The notes under the pieces: model-generated
What the model was told of the DNA's origin: nothing
What the model saw: the letters and a program-made list of their open reading frames with translations, nothing else
Databases searched by the model: none
Program-made: the position numbers and the translations under genes
NCBI GenBank assembly: GCA_947359465.1
Contig: OX375879.1
Coordinates: 18,314,298 to 18,378,297, forward strand
Source: Metellina segmentata
Lineage: Eukaryota > Arthropoda > Arachnida > Araneae > Tetragnathidae
Direction: 5' to 3'
Length of the DNA stretch: 64,000 nt
Shown here: positions 12,101 through 23,204 of the stretch, in pieces
Layout of the letters: each line of letters opens with the position of its first letter
How positions within the stretch are numbered: position 1 is the stretch's first letter

Positions 12101-12600
12101 CCTCAAAATCGTGTTTTGTAGTAGTTACGTAAGTGTCATCTATCGTCATCTTGTAGCTTTGTCATACATCAAAGGTGTGAGGTAGGATCTGTGTTCAATA
12201 TAAGTAGTACAAATTATAAAGATGTCGAAAAGTTGTTAAAATATTTTATTATAAGACAAAAGTGATTGTAAGTTCCGATCATTTCTTCAATCTAGAGTTA
12301 ACCAATTCAACCAGAGTAAGTCCGAATAATTTTGCTAATCTTTAATGAAAAAACAAGAGATCAGTAGTGCCAAACAGAAGAAAGTATAAGCATATAATAC
12401 ATTGTGTTGGATAATGAATGCTTGCGCGTGAACAGGTTTTATATGTGCCAATGGAAATTACTACCCCTTTTGGGATAGTATTATGGAAAAGGACAATTTA
12501 TAGAGCAGCATAGGTATAGAGCAGCATATCGATATAGGATACTGGAGGGGAACATTTTCACGGAATGCCCTTTTCACAAAAAGCCCTCGTGTCTTCAAAA
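9120..12600 (+). other. Intron 3, gene-free AT-rich stretch
   Basis: No coding exon was found. The stretch holds a cluster of the GATATC-palindrome repeat (about 10088-10410) and otherwise AT-rich sequence with no recognisable ORF, TIR or SINE. Confidence 0.5.
10070..10410 (+). repeat. GATATC-palindrome dispersed repeat, double copy
   Basis: It contains CCTCCAGGAGGTATCTCGTC, CTAGATATCTCGTC, CCAGATCTTGATGGTCGTTG and, after a gap, CCTCCAAGTGG and AACGAGATATCTTGTCC. These are the same modules, in variable order, as the copies at 52065-52275 and 57588-57735. Confidence 0.7.
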
Positions 12601-12604
12601 TAAT

Positions 12605-12815
12605 CGGAGCGGTTGTGGCTCAGTGTGTATGCCCACTGCGCTAGAAACCTTCGAGTTGTAGGCGGCGCAAGTTCGATTCCTGTCAGATGCATTCCTCACT
12701 GGGTCTATTTCTCTCTACTTAGTCAGTAAACCTTTCTTTGTGTGTGTCTTTTTTCATGATACTGTATGCCTTGTGTCTGAAGCAGTATGACTCTTGCTTC
12801 ATTAAACCTATCCCA
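12605..12815 (+). repeat. SINE family 2, full-length-looking copy
   Basis: The head GTTGTGGCTCAGTGTGTATG with GCGCAAGTTCGATTCCTGTC gives convincing internal A and B boxes of an RNA polymerase III promoter. The body has CACTGGGTCTATTTCTCTC and TGCCTTGTGTCTGAAGCAG. This is the best copy of the family in the window. Confidence 0.8.
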
Positions 12816-13969
12816 CACTCACACAAAAAATTTTAAGCTAATTAAATGTGTCCATAAAATAAGGAACGAAGTGTGTTCTGTTACAGAATCTCTTCATACA
12901 TAAAAACAAGATCTTAGAAGCTTTTAATTAAAAACCTTTTTAAATAATTGTGGAACCTGGCAGCCTAAAGCTGAGGATCCTCGTGCAGAGTCCATCAAAG
13001 GTTGAAAATGGTTAACACTCAGAGTGATATGTTTTGACGATATTTTACTTATGCCTCCTAAAGCAATTGAAAGTTTTGAAATTTTCCTTACTGAGAAGAA
13101 AAAATATATATTGGTTTAGTTGAGTAGTGTCTAGGTATTAAATTTGGGTGGCTATGACACGGCAGTGTGACGTCTGGGGGGGGGGGGAAACGAGTTCAAC
13201 ACCTGCGTGGGTTTTCCACGAGAGGGGAGTAGATGGTCAAGTGTGTACAGTTTGGTAATAACTGAGGCCAGAAAGGCATTAAAAGTCGTAGAGTCGGCAT
13301 CCAATTTTTTGCGCCTGCATGTCGCACATCACTTTCTAACGGTTCCAAGTACCAAAGAGGGGAGTCGCACGTGTGGTAATTGACACCCCTTCAGTGTTGC
13401 AGGTGTCATTGTAAAACACCCGATCGACATTCCAAGAGGGAGGCGGATGCCCTCGAAATACGGAAAGAGAGACGAGGGAAAGAAGCCACTGGAGCAAGTG
13501 GTGAACCATAGAGCTCTCGATACAGCTATACAGTGAGGTTAAACACCGGTAAAAAACACTAACTGTGAAAAGGAACTTTAGTTTTTCATGTTCAGGGATT
13601 GTTCGGTGTACAAAATATTGTAGATATTTTTCCAACTGTCATTGAAACCTTTTAAGTCAAATAAGTATCTTAAAAAGTTAGCCAACTGAGTTCGTCTCCA
13701 TTGTATTGCTGTGGTGCCTAAACGCCACAGCAGTTACATCCAAATATCATTGAATCGTTTTGATAAGTCACAGTCTAAGCTCGTTTAATGGGCATAATCA
13801 TTCTGTTAACACTCCTCGTGGTTTATCTTCACGTCGAAAACTGCTCTATAATGTTCATCCTTGGGTTCAGAAAACATTTCTTGACTGTTACCAGTTCTTA
13901 GGACAGTTCTTTTTTTTTCTTGTATTCATTTCCCCATGGAGTATTAGGGCAGTTTTATCGCTATATTTC

Positions 13970-14020
13970 TACCTTAGCAAAACTGGTCAGACCTTGGACG
14001 AAATATTTCGTCGAAACACT
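13970..14020 (+). repeat. GATATC-palindrome dispersed repeat, fragment
   Basis: AGCAAAACTGGTCAGACCTTG is followed by GACGAAATATTTCGTCGAAAC. The 14-nt core GACGAAATATTTCG is a diverged but still palindromic version of the family palindrome. Confidence 0.6.
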
Positions 14021-15661
14021 TGAAGAGTTGTAAAAGATATTCTATAAGATTGTCTATAAGTGCAATGAAGATGGATTGTCATGCAGAGAATTCGTTGGAT
14101 TTACGTATCTACCACTTCACCCGCATTGCAAATCCATTGAGTCAATCTTTCAATGGCCCAACTCACTGACCCGCGGCGAAAGGTGTGAAGCATTACCTAA
14201 AGAAAACAATTCATTTCAGTCTGAATTTTAGCTGTTCTAATGAGCCAATGATTGTAATTGACTATATTGCCTTGATGATATAAAAATCGGATCCTCGAGA
14301 AGTTGAGAAAGACGTAAACAGCTCTCATGCACCTATGCCAAATATGTGCCACTTTCTCATTGCACAAAGATGCTATTGACTTGAGTGAATTACGTTAAGA
14401 ACTAGGCTATTGTAAGATGAACAAAAAAGGAGCGATTGTATTGGACGAAAATCCTTTTTTACCATGGACGAAAGTAAAATGTGTTTGTGGCATAGAGGCT
14501 CATTATCCAGCTTAATGTATGTTTATGTTCTCTGTGATGTTTGTATGCAATATTGTATTCAGTCAGCATTAAAATGCTTTATGTTGCATAAACTATTAAA
14601 CTTTCTATTTGTGACTACTGCTTTTTTTACATGCAGGATGTGTGCTTGTTATTGTAAATTATAGCGTAAAAATAATAATCGAATATTTTTTTAACCGGCC
14701 CATTGGTCTAGTGGTCAGGTTTCTGTTTCTGGATTGAAAGCACTTTGCTCAAATTAGGGGTGAGGCGTAGATGTTTTTTCTTCTGGAGTGAAAGGTTGAC
14801 CTTTCTATAAATGGGATGTGCCAGGAATGTGTGTATGCTAAGAATGTGCTCCTAAACAAACTAGAATCCATCCTCGTGATGCATTAAATTAACACAAAGT
14901 GAGTCATAATTCCGCCCTTAAGGTGCCATATTGGAAATAAAGTAGTAATTGGCTGCACATTACAAATTTTTAAATCTTGCCCTTTTGTTCATAAATACCT
15001 CTCTTGTATGGACTTCATGTGGATCATACACATATTTTACATGATGACTTCTACAATAGTCTCTTTTGTCAGTCTTTAAAGATTTTAAACCCTTCTAACC
15101 AGCATTTCAGTATCTGACTGAATACTTGGAACGTGGAACAATCTACCTTTCCGTACAATTTCAGTAAATTGATGGATATAGATACGCACAAAATATGTAT
15201 TCTATTAGATTTCTCATTGAAAACCACAACGCAAAATCAAGCAATGATGACAAGTTATCGGATTTGTATCAATGGTTTGAAAGATTCTTGTACGAATTTT
15301 TTCACAAAATGGATACATTTATCCACTATCTTTGGCATTATTGCCTTCACTTTCCTCTATACATTATCTTGATCTGGTGTGAATCCATGGAGCATGTCAT
15401 TGAATTTGCTGACAGATATTTTCCCAGTGTAGTGAGTTCCAGAAGAGGACTATTGTAATCTCCAAGGATGTATGTGGAGTGAACAATCCAACCTCCGACC
15501 CATCACGTCAATACTATACAACCCCTTAAATTGCCAGGGATTGCACTTATGGAGTTCGTGTTGGGGACTATAAGTGCAGAAAGAAAGTGTGGTAACAGCT
15601 CTCGTCTTCAGAGCAAGTGGAAAAAAAAATGAAAGAAATTTCTAAATACCCACACTCAGAT

Positions 15662-15752
15662 CTTTCTCGTTGGGTTTGATCTAGGACTGTCGTCAATAGA
15701 AAGGTGTATTTCTCCAATACGACGTTAATTAAAATACCTAAATACCCACATT
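15662..15752 (+). repeat. SINE family 1, 3' fragment
   Basis: GGGTTTGATCTAGGACTGTC, GTCAATAG and TACGACGTTAATTAAAATAC match the shared 3' part of family 1. Confidence 0.6.
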
Positions 15753-16469
15753 GAAGATAACTACGAACCCCTTTTAAAACTACTCTCTGAGACACTGCAA
15801 TGCAGAGTGGGTGTTACATTTTAGCTAGCTTGACGAACTCAAAATATCCAAAAATAAATCTTCTCTATCATCGGAGATGTATTCAAAGGCCGTGCCAAAA
15901 TGAAAATTATATTTATTTTGCAAAATAATTAAAGACCTAAGTTGGCTTGATCGATCGAGTTCAGTAAACATAAAAGTAGAAAAATCGCGAACTGGTCTGA
16001 AAATATCAAAACAAATTTGCAAACGAAATGCTTATTTAGCAAAAGAAATTCGATTCGATGCTAGTAAAGAATCAATCTATTTTTGGCTATAGGGAAGAAT
16101 TGGACACCACGAGGAAGCTTTACATCATCGCTTAATATGAGTGACCAATGACGTATTAGAGCCTCTTCAAAATATTTGGAATTTGAAAAATACACACTGG
16201 AACTGATTTATCATCTTTAATTGAATTTTCACAAGTTCACGTTTAAAAACAGTGAAAAAAATTTCACGTGATTTTGCATTAAAGACTTTCGATTGGAATA
16301 CAAAGCAAAATATTGCACTCTCATACCCAACGAAAATACTTTTTGAATAAATGCCTGATAACAAACAGATTAGATTATTCGAGTAGACGTTTATTTAGCT
16401 CAATAATAATATCACTAGAAAAGGTTTTGTTAAAAACTTTCTAAGAAACATTGTTTTATAAGAAATTTT

Positions 16470-16977
16470 ATCGGGTTGATACAAAAGTTCTTCCAGGAGC
16501 TAGATGACATTGCACCGAATTGTTATGCACTTCACGCGTGTGAAGTTTCGATGTTTGAAAGGAATTTCAGCGAGTACTTGGTGAAAGAATTGTATTATTG
16601 GGTTGCTTTTTTAAAATTTTGTTGAACATTAAAATGGCAGAAAATAAAGACCCTTTTCCACCTATTACTGTTTTTTATTTCCTAAAATGCAAGAATGCTT
16701 AACAGACGCAAGATAAGATATAGAAAGGGTGTCGTTTAGACGATTCCACGTGGCGTAAAGTGGTTCAGAGAGTTTCGTTCTTTCCTGGATCATTTATTTA
16801 ACCCGAAATCTCTGACCTTTTATGAGCGCGGAATGATGCAGCTACCGGAGAGATGGAGAATGGTTTTCGAACAGAACGACACGTACTATACTGATTAAAT
16901 GTAATTTTTAGTCAATGAAAAAAAAAAATTTCAATTTTTGTCAAAAGAAACGAGATGAACTTTTGCATTAACCCGAT
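16470..16977 (+). mobile_element. Internally deleted mariner-like element
   Basis: Terminal inverted repeats: left TCGGGTTGATACAAAAGTTC, right GAACTTTTGCATTAACCCGA. Inside, an ATG near 16634 starts a short frame. Further on, TTTTATGAGCGCGGAATGATG encodes FYERGMMQLPERWRMVFEQN, the C-terminal signature of mariner-type transposases. The catalytic core is missing, so this is a deletion derivative. A related fragment is at 46365-46590. Confidence 0.8.
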
Positions 16978-17039
16978 GTTCAGATATTTTCTTTTTTTTT
17001 TAAATCTGAATTCTTTATAAGGGACTGTATTGTATATTT

Positions 17040-17640
17040 ACTGTTATAAAAAGCCCTAAATGACCGGACTTGTGCCTGCTTGACCAGCCAGGCAAAACGA
17101 TACTGCTATCCTCCCCCACCGATGCTCTTCACTAGAGTCAGCAAAGCGCGCGCAAGCCTCCCATCACTTCCACGTTTTTGTGAATGAAAATGAGAAATAA
17201 GACGACGCATCTCGGCCGATGAGTTCTGATTGTGCCGGTGTAAGGCAACTGACACCCCTGTACCACTCTACCCTGTACCGCTATTTTTACGCGGTCGAAG
17301 GGTGCCGTGCCATATGCCGCTCGGTGGAACAACCGAAGAGGCTACACTATCGGTCTTGGTGACTCCGGGGAGAGGGTCGAGGCGGGGAGAACGTTCGATC
17401 GGCTGGCATGTCTGGGAGGGAGATCGCGCATGCGCCCCAAGATCCACGTGTAAGAAGAGCTCCCGCACATCTTTTGCCGATGTGGTGCCAATCCACCTCA
17501 CCCTCCTGGGCCTCCCCTCGACGATTTTTTTTCCCTCCCTCCCGATCACCCGTCCCTTAATAACTGCCCCAAATTACTCTTCTCTTCAGTTCCGTCCAAC
17601 GGCGAAGTCTGCTTCGTTGCCACTTCCGTCGATGTAAAAG
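17040..17640 (+). other. GC-rich block with long ORFs on both strands, unassigned
   Basis: This block is clearly richer in GC than the surrounding intron and is open on both strands (17230-17637 +, 17268-17549 -). The - strand reading includes SSVVPPSGIWHGTLRPRKNS. I recall similar peptides among repeat-derived spider gene predictions, but cannot confirm this. No splice sites or family support a gene. Confidence 0.3.
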
Positions 17641-17879
17641 GTGAAAGGTGGGATTGTTTTTTTTTTTTCAAGCAATGGCCTGGGAAAAAATTGCGACCGG
17701 AACGAAATTCTTGACCAGACGATCATTGTAAATCTTGGAACGGTAAAAAAGTAATGTTTAGTCGTATACTTCGTCTTCGAGGTGCCTAAATTCAATAGTC
17801 TTTCTTTCCCATTCAACAAGAAATATGATATACATGTGTAAGTATTGATTTACAAAGTACTCGTGTCACCAGTAGAATA

Positions 17880-17970
17880 TAGAATCCTTTGGAGAGACTA
17901 TTGGTTCTTTCTTTGGAATACAATCTTCTGGAAAGATTATATTGCCATCCCATAGAATTGTCCTAGAAGC
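17880..17970 (-). repeat. Reverse-oriented relative of the 41-bp minisatellite
   Basis: GAATCCTTTGGAGAGACTAT, TTTCTTTGGAATACAATC and TGGAAAGATTATATTGCC are reverse complements of the CAATAGAAT/CCAAAGGAT modules tandemly arrayed at 33991-34170. Confidence 0.5.
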
Positions 17971-18239
17971 ATAGAATTTTGCTTTTTGCTGCCTAGGACA
18001 AAGTGTGATCGCAATGTAATTCTAAACCTAACAATGGTTGATAAATAGTTTCAGATGAACCACCTGTTCTTACTGACCTCTATATCTCTTCATTATCTGT
18101 CATCTATTCACCTTAAATCCCGTAGGATCGGTAAGCAATATGTAGTGTATCTCTAATTGGACTTTGTCCTTCTCTTACATTCTAAGAGTCCATATTATTA
18201 TTTTCCCGGTAACCTAATCGGTTTCATCCCCCATTGAAT

Positions 18240-18545
18240 GTCCCGCCTAGTTAGATGCGCATCGGATTAGCAACAGGAGGTTGCGAGTTCAAAACTCGGT
18301 TCAGCCAATGTCCGTCTTGTATATGGTGACTGATGCACGTAAAATCTGTCGTGGCCTCAAATGTCCTCACGTTACGTGATGTGGAAGTTCGGAGAGTGGG
18401 GGTTCCAGCTCAGATTTTGTTATCGTCCACTGATCGTGGTTCAAAGTGAAGAGTCGTCCTCGTATTTTCCCCATTTCGAAACGGACCGTCACCCATAGCC
18501 CGTTGTGTTGCTCCAGTGAGACGCTAATTAACTAACTACCTACCT
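18240..18545 (+). repeat. SINE family 1, near-complete copy
   Basis: The tRNA-like head is GATGCGCATCGGATTAGCAA, then GAGGTTGCGAGTTCAAAACT (B-box region). The body has AATCTGTCGTGGCCTCAAAT, GTGATGTGGAAG and TGATCGTGGTTCAAAG. The 3' part is ACGGACCGTCACCCATAGCC, CGTTGTGTTGCTCCAGTGAG and a CTACCTACC tail. Many partial relatives occur in this window. Confidence 0.8.
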
Positions 18546-18833
18546 TCGTTGAGTACAAATAAAGAAAATGACACACGATGCATCCGAAGTGGTAAAGACT
18601 TAAACTCATCACGCACTGAAAACTTTAAAATCAATGTGTAAATTAAAAAAATAATTATTTAGGGTTATAAAAACACGATGTAAATGCCAGGAGCAATAAG
18701 TGACGTCAATGTGCTGTTATGTATGATTGGAGTGCCGACAGATCAGCCTCGTGGTGCCAACAGCTGGATTATAGGGGTCGAATTTGGGGTAAGGAATGAA
18801 TGTATTGCCACTCTATAAACAGCTTGAGTTTAA

Positions 18834-19211
18834 GGCCCTGTACACATGAGTCGTTTTCTAAGCATTAATTTTATTCCTCTAATTGAAGTTTTCTATCTTT
18901 GCGAGTGCTGAAAATTTCAACGGATTTGAAATCTGTGGAAAATTTTACCCAGATTGATACCTTAAATGTGATTTTCTTAAAATAAATAATTAAATAATCA
19001 AATGTGGTAAATAATTAAATAATAAATCTGTTTTTCGTATCGATGTGGCGTAGAATTTTACGCTGATTTGAAATCCGTTGAAATTTCACTCTATCTTCAA
19101 CGATCGCAAAGATAGGAACTTCAATTAGGGGAATATAAAAACATGATTTAATGTTTACGGAAAGGGGACCTCGAAAACAAGTGTTAGAAAGCTCCTCGTG
19201 TAAACAGGGCC
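18834..19211 (+). mobile_element. MITE with about 150-bp inverted arms
   Basis: The left end GGCCCTGTACACATGAG is mirrored by CTCGTGTAAACAGGGCC on the right. The inverted similarity extends inward through AATTGAAGTT and CTATCTTTGCGA to TTCAACGGATTT. The flanks are TTAA on the left and TAAA on the right, which fits a TTAA-type duplication with one mismatch (Kolobok/piggyBac-like) or a 3-bp TWA duplication. No coding capacity. Confidence 0.75.
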
Positions 19212-19229
19212 TAAAATATATGGTACAGT

Positions 19230-19732
19230 GAGCCCGGCCCATGCTCGCTCACGCTCGCCAAACCCTGGAGGATTGCTTTGCAATCCTCATTGGTTCGCTG
19301 CGCGAACCTATGCTCGCTTCGCTCGCATCAATGAAGATATGTTCCTAGCAAAAGAAATTGTTTATAAAATATGATATTCGAAAAAAAAAATTTTTAATCT
19401 AAATTTGCTGTTATACAGAAAATATATATACAGTATCTCTGAAATCAGAATTCAAATGTAAACTTTGAGCACATTTTAACTCGAAATGTGAGCGCTGATT
19501 TGGAAATTGAACACCTAGCATGTTGTTTGTGTGTACATTTCCCCAGCACTCGAGCCACCCACACTTTTTCATCAAGTTTGATTTCTATTACAAACTGCAA
19601 CAGCTCGAGTAATATTCATTTTTTTTTTCAATAAAATTTCATCCGATAACGTTATAAATTCAATTGAGGCGCGAGGCTTCGTGGTAAACAAGCAAACGTG
19701 CAGTGTTGCCAAAACGCGATAACAAATAACGT
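19230..19732 (+). repeat. Hairpin-headed repeat, unit 1 of a tandem pair
   Basis: It starts with GC-rich hairpins (19268-19288 and 19292-19308), then CTCGCTTCGCTCGCAT, then AT-rich sequence including AACTCGAAATGTGAGCGC, TAGCATGTTGTTTG and CATCCGATAACG, and ends TTGCCAAAACGCGATAACAA. The same order is repeated in 19762-20172. No coding capacity or family assignment. Confidence 0.75.
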
Positions 19733-19761
19733 CTTTTTTGTGTGCCACGTAAGAGAATTAT

Positions 19762-20172
19762 ATATAGACCAGGGAGCCCGCCCCCTTCGCTGCGCGAACC
19801 TTATTCGCTTCGCTCACATTAATGAAGACACGTGGCCTAGCAGAAGGAATTGTTTACAAAATATGATACTCCAAAAAAATATTTTTCCAATATAAATTTG
19901 TAGTACTGCAGAAAAGTTACTCAGTATCTATGGAATCAGAACTCGAACAATTTGGAATGAAAACTTTGAGCAAATTTGGACTCGAAATGTGAGCGCCGCT
20001 TTTGGAAATCGAATACCCAGCATGTTGTTTGTATATAAGCTACAACAGCCCGCATAATATCTATTTATTTTCAATAAAATTCATCCGATAACGCTATAAA
20101 TTCAATTGAGGCGTGAGGATTCGGGGTAAACAAACAATCGTACGATGTTGCCAAAACGCGATAAAAAATAAC
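19762..20172 (+). repeat. Hairpin-headed repeat, unit 2 of a tandem pair
   Basis: A diverged, shorter second unit: GGGAGCCCGCCCCCTTCGCT, GCGCGAACC, TTCGCTTCGCTCACAT, the GGACTCGAAATGTGAGCGCC block, and an end at TTGCCAAAACGCGATAAAAA. The long stem of the first hairpin is lost. Confidence 0.75.
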
Positions 20173-20194
20173 GTCTTTTTTGCAACACCACTGA

Positions 20195-20350
20195 CCTCTG
20201 ACCGTCAATCCTGCTCAGGTGTTGCTTCGTCGTCTGACCGTGGTTCAAAATTACGAGGTGTTGTCCTCGAATCTTTCCCTTAAGGGACTGATTCCGGACC
20301 GTCGTCAATAGCCCGTTGTGTTGCTCTAGTACGACGCTAACTAAAAATTA
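20195..20350 (+). repeat. SINE family 1, 3' half
   Basis: CTCAGGTGTTGCTTCGTCGT, TGACCGTGGTTCAAAATTAC and GGACCGTCGTCAATAGCCCG, then a degraded TACGACGCTAACTAA tail. It directly follows the hairpin-headed repeat pair. Confidence 0.8.
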
Positions 20351-20813
20351 CCAATTACCATACGTCAATCCCAAAATGTCTATTGGGATTATCTTTCATG
20401 GTGGTCTCCCTCCTAGGATTGATATGCCAGTGAAACGGGTGAAACAGGTAGAAATCTTGCAGAGCTTGAGCTGAGCAGAAGTGTTACTTGTGCTCTTTGG
20501 AGACAGCCGTTTGATTCGATCCCATTTTTCTTTGAACCGTGATGAATGACCTGGCCATGCTTGTGATGATAACGTTGTCGGATTAATTAGCTGTACTTTC
20601 ATTATTTTTGGCCCAGTAGGATAAAATTCATAAATAACCGTAATAATAATAAAATTAAATTCATTTTCATAACCGTACCGATTTAATAATAAAGTCTTCT
20701 ATTTTTCACTAGTATAAATACTAAAATTCTTCATTTTGCAAGTACATTAAATCTTGAAGGTTTTCTTCTTGAATTTAACTATGAATAAATGACTAAAAAT
20801 TTTTCCATTTCAG

Positions 20814-20889
20814 GAATGATCCAAGATTGTTCAAAGATGATGTGGACATTCGCTTCAGCAGAACTTTGAATTCCTGTAAATTACCGCAG
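20814..20889 (+). CDS. RASGRF: RasGRF exon 4 (start of REM/RasGEF_N region)
   Basis: The acceptor TTTCCATTTCAG ends at 20813 and the donor is GTAATA at 20890. The first base completes the Arg codon from exon 3. The translation [20 protein letters not shown] then CKLPQ is close to vertebrate [20 protein letters not shown] CKVPQ. It ends in phase 0. The preceding intron is the longest in the window (about 13 kb) and is packed with repeats. Confidence 0.96.
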
Positions 20890-21236
20890 GTAATAAACAT
20901 GAATAGTTAAACAATTTATTTCTTTTCGAATACTTATGTGATCTTTGTTTGCATTCCTGTGCGTACTAAAAGACAAATGAAATGAACGCTTTATTTATAA
21001 TTCTTAAATGAAAATGTCCGAGGTCTGTGCCGTGTTGTAGCTCAGCAAAGAGTATGCTACTCTTTCACAAACGTTTTGGATACTCACTCTTTCAACAAAC
21101 CACGCAATGACAAAAGTATGGATTCAATTCAGGAAAACTCGCTTTCGAAACCTGTTCTTTCTCTCTGGTGTATTTCGTCAAATATTTTCATGGAAAAATG
21201 TTACTCATTTTATGAATAATTGTTGAAGAAGAGGAA

Positions 21237-21440
21237 GATCAGTCGGTAGAGTAGTGAAACAGCAACCAAAGGGTGCGAGTTTGAAACTCGTGTACCTGGA
21301 GGCTGGTGTACGTTAAATGTGTAGTGGCCTCATGTTGGCATGGTGTGGAAGTTTTCACATGGTTGCCAGTTCAGGTGTTACCTCGTCATCTGAGCGTGGT
21401 TCAAAATGACGAGGCGTTGTATTTGGATCGCGGAGATGCC
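21237..21440 (+). repeat. SINE family 1, head plus body, 3' truncated
   Basis: AGATCAGTCGGTAGAGTAGT and GGGTGCGAGTTTGAAACTCG form the tRNA-like head. GTGTAGTGGCCTCATGTTGG and GAGCGTGGTTCAAAATGACG are family-1 body sequence. It then switches to unrelated sequence. Confidence 0.7.
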
Positions 21441-22129
21441 AATACCGGTTACATTGCTCCCGTGCGCAGGGCCCCCCTACCACCACCACATCGACGATGC
21501 TGCAGTTTCTATGGCAACGGGGTCTATTGGACACGGGGGCTCGTAAAGAAGCAAAAAAATGCTTTAAAAAAAGACAAAATTCATAAAATTGGCGATGATG
21601 TTGAAAACAACTTTTATGTCAAATTAACGTAAAAATACCTAAAATATACATTCTCCATGATGAAACCAAGAAAAATGTAAAAGAATTTACTCATGTGTAT
21701 TTTTCAAGGACACTTATACTTTTTCTATAAAGTTTTAATTCTATTTTAATCAGTTGCTTTGATTTTTACTTTCAATTTAGAACTATACATATACAAATAA
21801 CATTTTGATTTTCCAGATATTAGAACTATAAGTTACTTGTAACTATGTTTATTAACCAAATGTTTATTCAACACTTTTTTTTACCTAAATGTCTTGTTTG
21901 TTATAAGGTATATCGTATATGTCACTCTTATAAACCTATATGGAGTAGGTTTTAAGATTAAACTATGGAAAACGCTTCAAAAAAAGTTCGAAATGTCTCA
22001 GGTCAAATATAAACAAAATAAAAGGGACATGGGTGAGGTGGGGAGGGGCCCGTCATTTCACGTGGCAACGAGGCCCACAAATTGATGTGGGGGGGGGGGC
22101 GTGAACGTGTGACGTTAATTAAAATTCCT

Positions 22130-22375
22130 ACTTACCTCATGTTGGCATGGCGTGGATGTTTGGAGAGTGGGATGCCAGCTCAGGTGTTGCCTCGTCATCC
22201 GACCGTGGTTCCAAATTACGTGGTGTTGTCTTCCGATCTTTCCTTATGGTGGTTAAGGTGTTAGCCTCTAGATCGGAAGGTTTTGTGGTTCGAATCCGAG
22301 TCAGTGCATGGTTGTTTGTAAGCGTATGGTGTAGAGGCGGCTGGTGCACCTTAACAAGTTGACTGCCGTACCGGT
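22130..22375 (+). repeat. Two abutting SINE family 1 fragments
   Basis: A body fragment (CTCATGTTGGCATGGCGTGG to TTCCGATCTTTCCTTATGG) is followed by a separate head (TTAGCCTCTAGATCGGAAGG, then TGTGGTTCGAATCCGAGTCA, a perfect B-box GGTTCGAATCC) and TAAGCGTATGGTGTAGAGGC. This second head type is also seen at 29840-29917 with 31154-31405. Confidence 0.7.
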
Positions 22376-22584
22376 TGACCTCGTTGACTGCCGTGAGGGT
22401 GTGTTGATAGTTATTATCCCGCCGTAGAAATGGGTTTATTCCAGAAGAGGCAATACCAGAATAGATTGGAGAAAGCTCAGCCAACTGAGACATCACCCCA
22501 CAACACGCACTGGCGCGTATTTGGATCTTAACTGTTGACGCCACATCACGCGCTGGATCACGCGTTACCATTGACAGCGATAGT

Positions 22585-22724
22585 GTTAAATCGGTCGTGG
22601 CCGAAAATCCTCACGATGGGTTGGTGAGTAAGTATGGCGAGTGGAGTGCCATCTCAGGTGTTATCTCGTCATCTGACTGTGATTCAAAATTACGTGGTGT
22701 TGTCCTTGGATCTTTCTCTTAGAG
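22585..22724 (+). repeat. SINE family 1 body interrupted by a hAT MITE
   Basis: AATCGGTCGTGGCCGAAAAT through TGTCCTTGGATCTTTCTCTT is family-1 sequence. It stops at the MITE end at 22725. Weak family-1 3' sequence (ATTGGTGCCGGACGC) resumes after 23204. Confidence 0.7.
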
Positions 22725-23204
22725 CAGGGATTCCCAACCGGTGGTACGCGGCAACTTTTCAGGTGGTACGCAAGGATGATACGAGCGACCCAAATATTCT
22801 ACGAAGGACTTAAGAGTGCAAAGTTAAGCTCCATTGCTCCTGATATTTTAATAAAAGGCAAACAACAAGTTTCACACTAAAAATTAATTTTTGATTATGT
22901 TAATCTCTGTTTGCTTAGTTTGTACTTTCTATTTAAAATTATTTATTTTTAGACCTTTGAGTAAAAAATAAAACTGTAATTTTCAATGATCGTTTTATTT
23001 TTTTTCCTTTATTAAAACATCATTAATACGAAATACAAGTGTCTTAATCACAAAGTATAAAACTTTCTTAGTGTTTTAATTAAAATAAAACAAGCCATTG
23101 GGCACTTTTCTGACATTAGATATACGTTTCTAAAAAAATATAAGACTGGTGGTACGCCAAAAATTTCAAGTGGTACGCAGTTACTAAAAGGTTGGGAACC
23201 CCTG
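22725..23204 (+). mobile_element. hAT-type MITE (480 bp)
   Basis: The ends CAGGGATTCCCAACCGGTGG and GGTTGGGAACCCCTG are classic hAT termini. Subterminal GGTGGTACGC repeats occur near both ends (GGTGGTACGCGGCAAC, and TGGTGGTACGCCAAAA). The putative 8-bp duplication (TCTTAGAG / TCTCAGGT) is degraded. The interior is AT-rich and non-coding. Confidence 0.82.

Larger units (their letters stand above)
12830..16460 (+). other. Intron 3, gene-free stretch
   Basis: No exon was found. A G-run (about 13177-13187) and a less AT-rich block at 13136-13640 have no recognisable family. A short tRNA-like segment lies near 14693-14770 (CCATTGGTCTAGTGGTCAGG). A GATATC-family fragment is at 13970-14020 and a SINE 1 tail at 15662-15752. 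Confidence 0.45.

Noticed and set aside
14693..14770. Possible tRNA gene (CCATTGGTCTAGTGGTCAGG)
   Set aside because: No full cloverleaf and no convincing B box; more likely a SINE head fragment.
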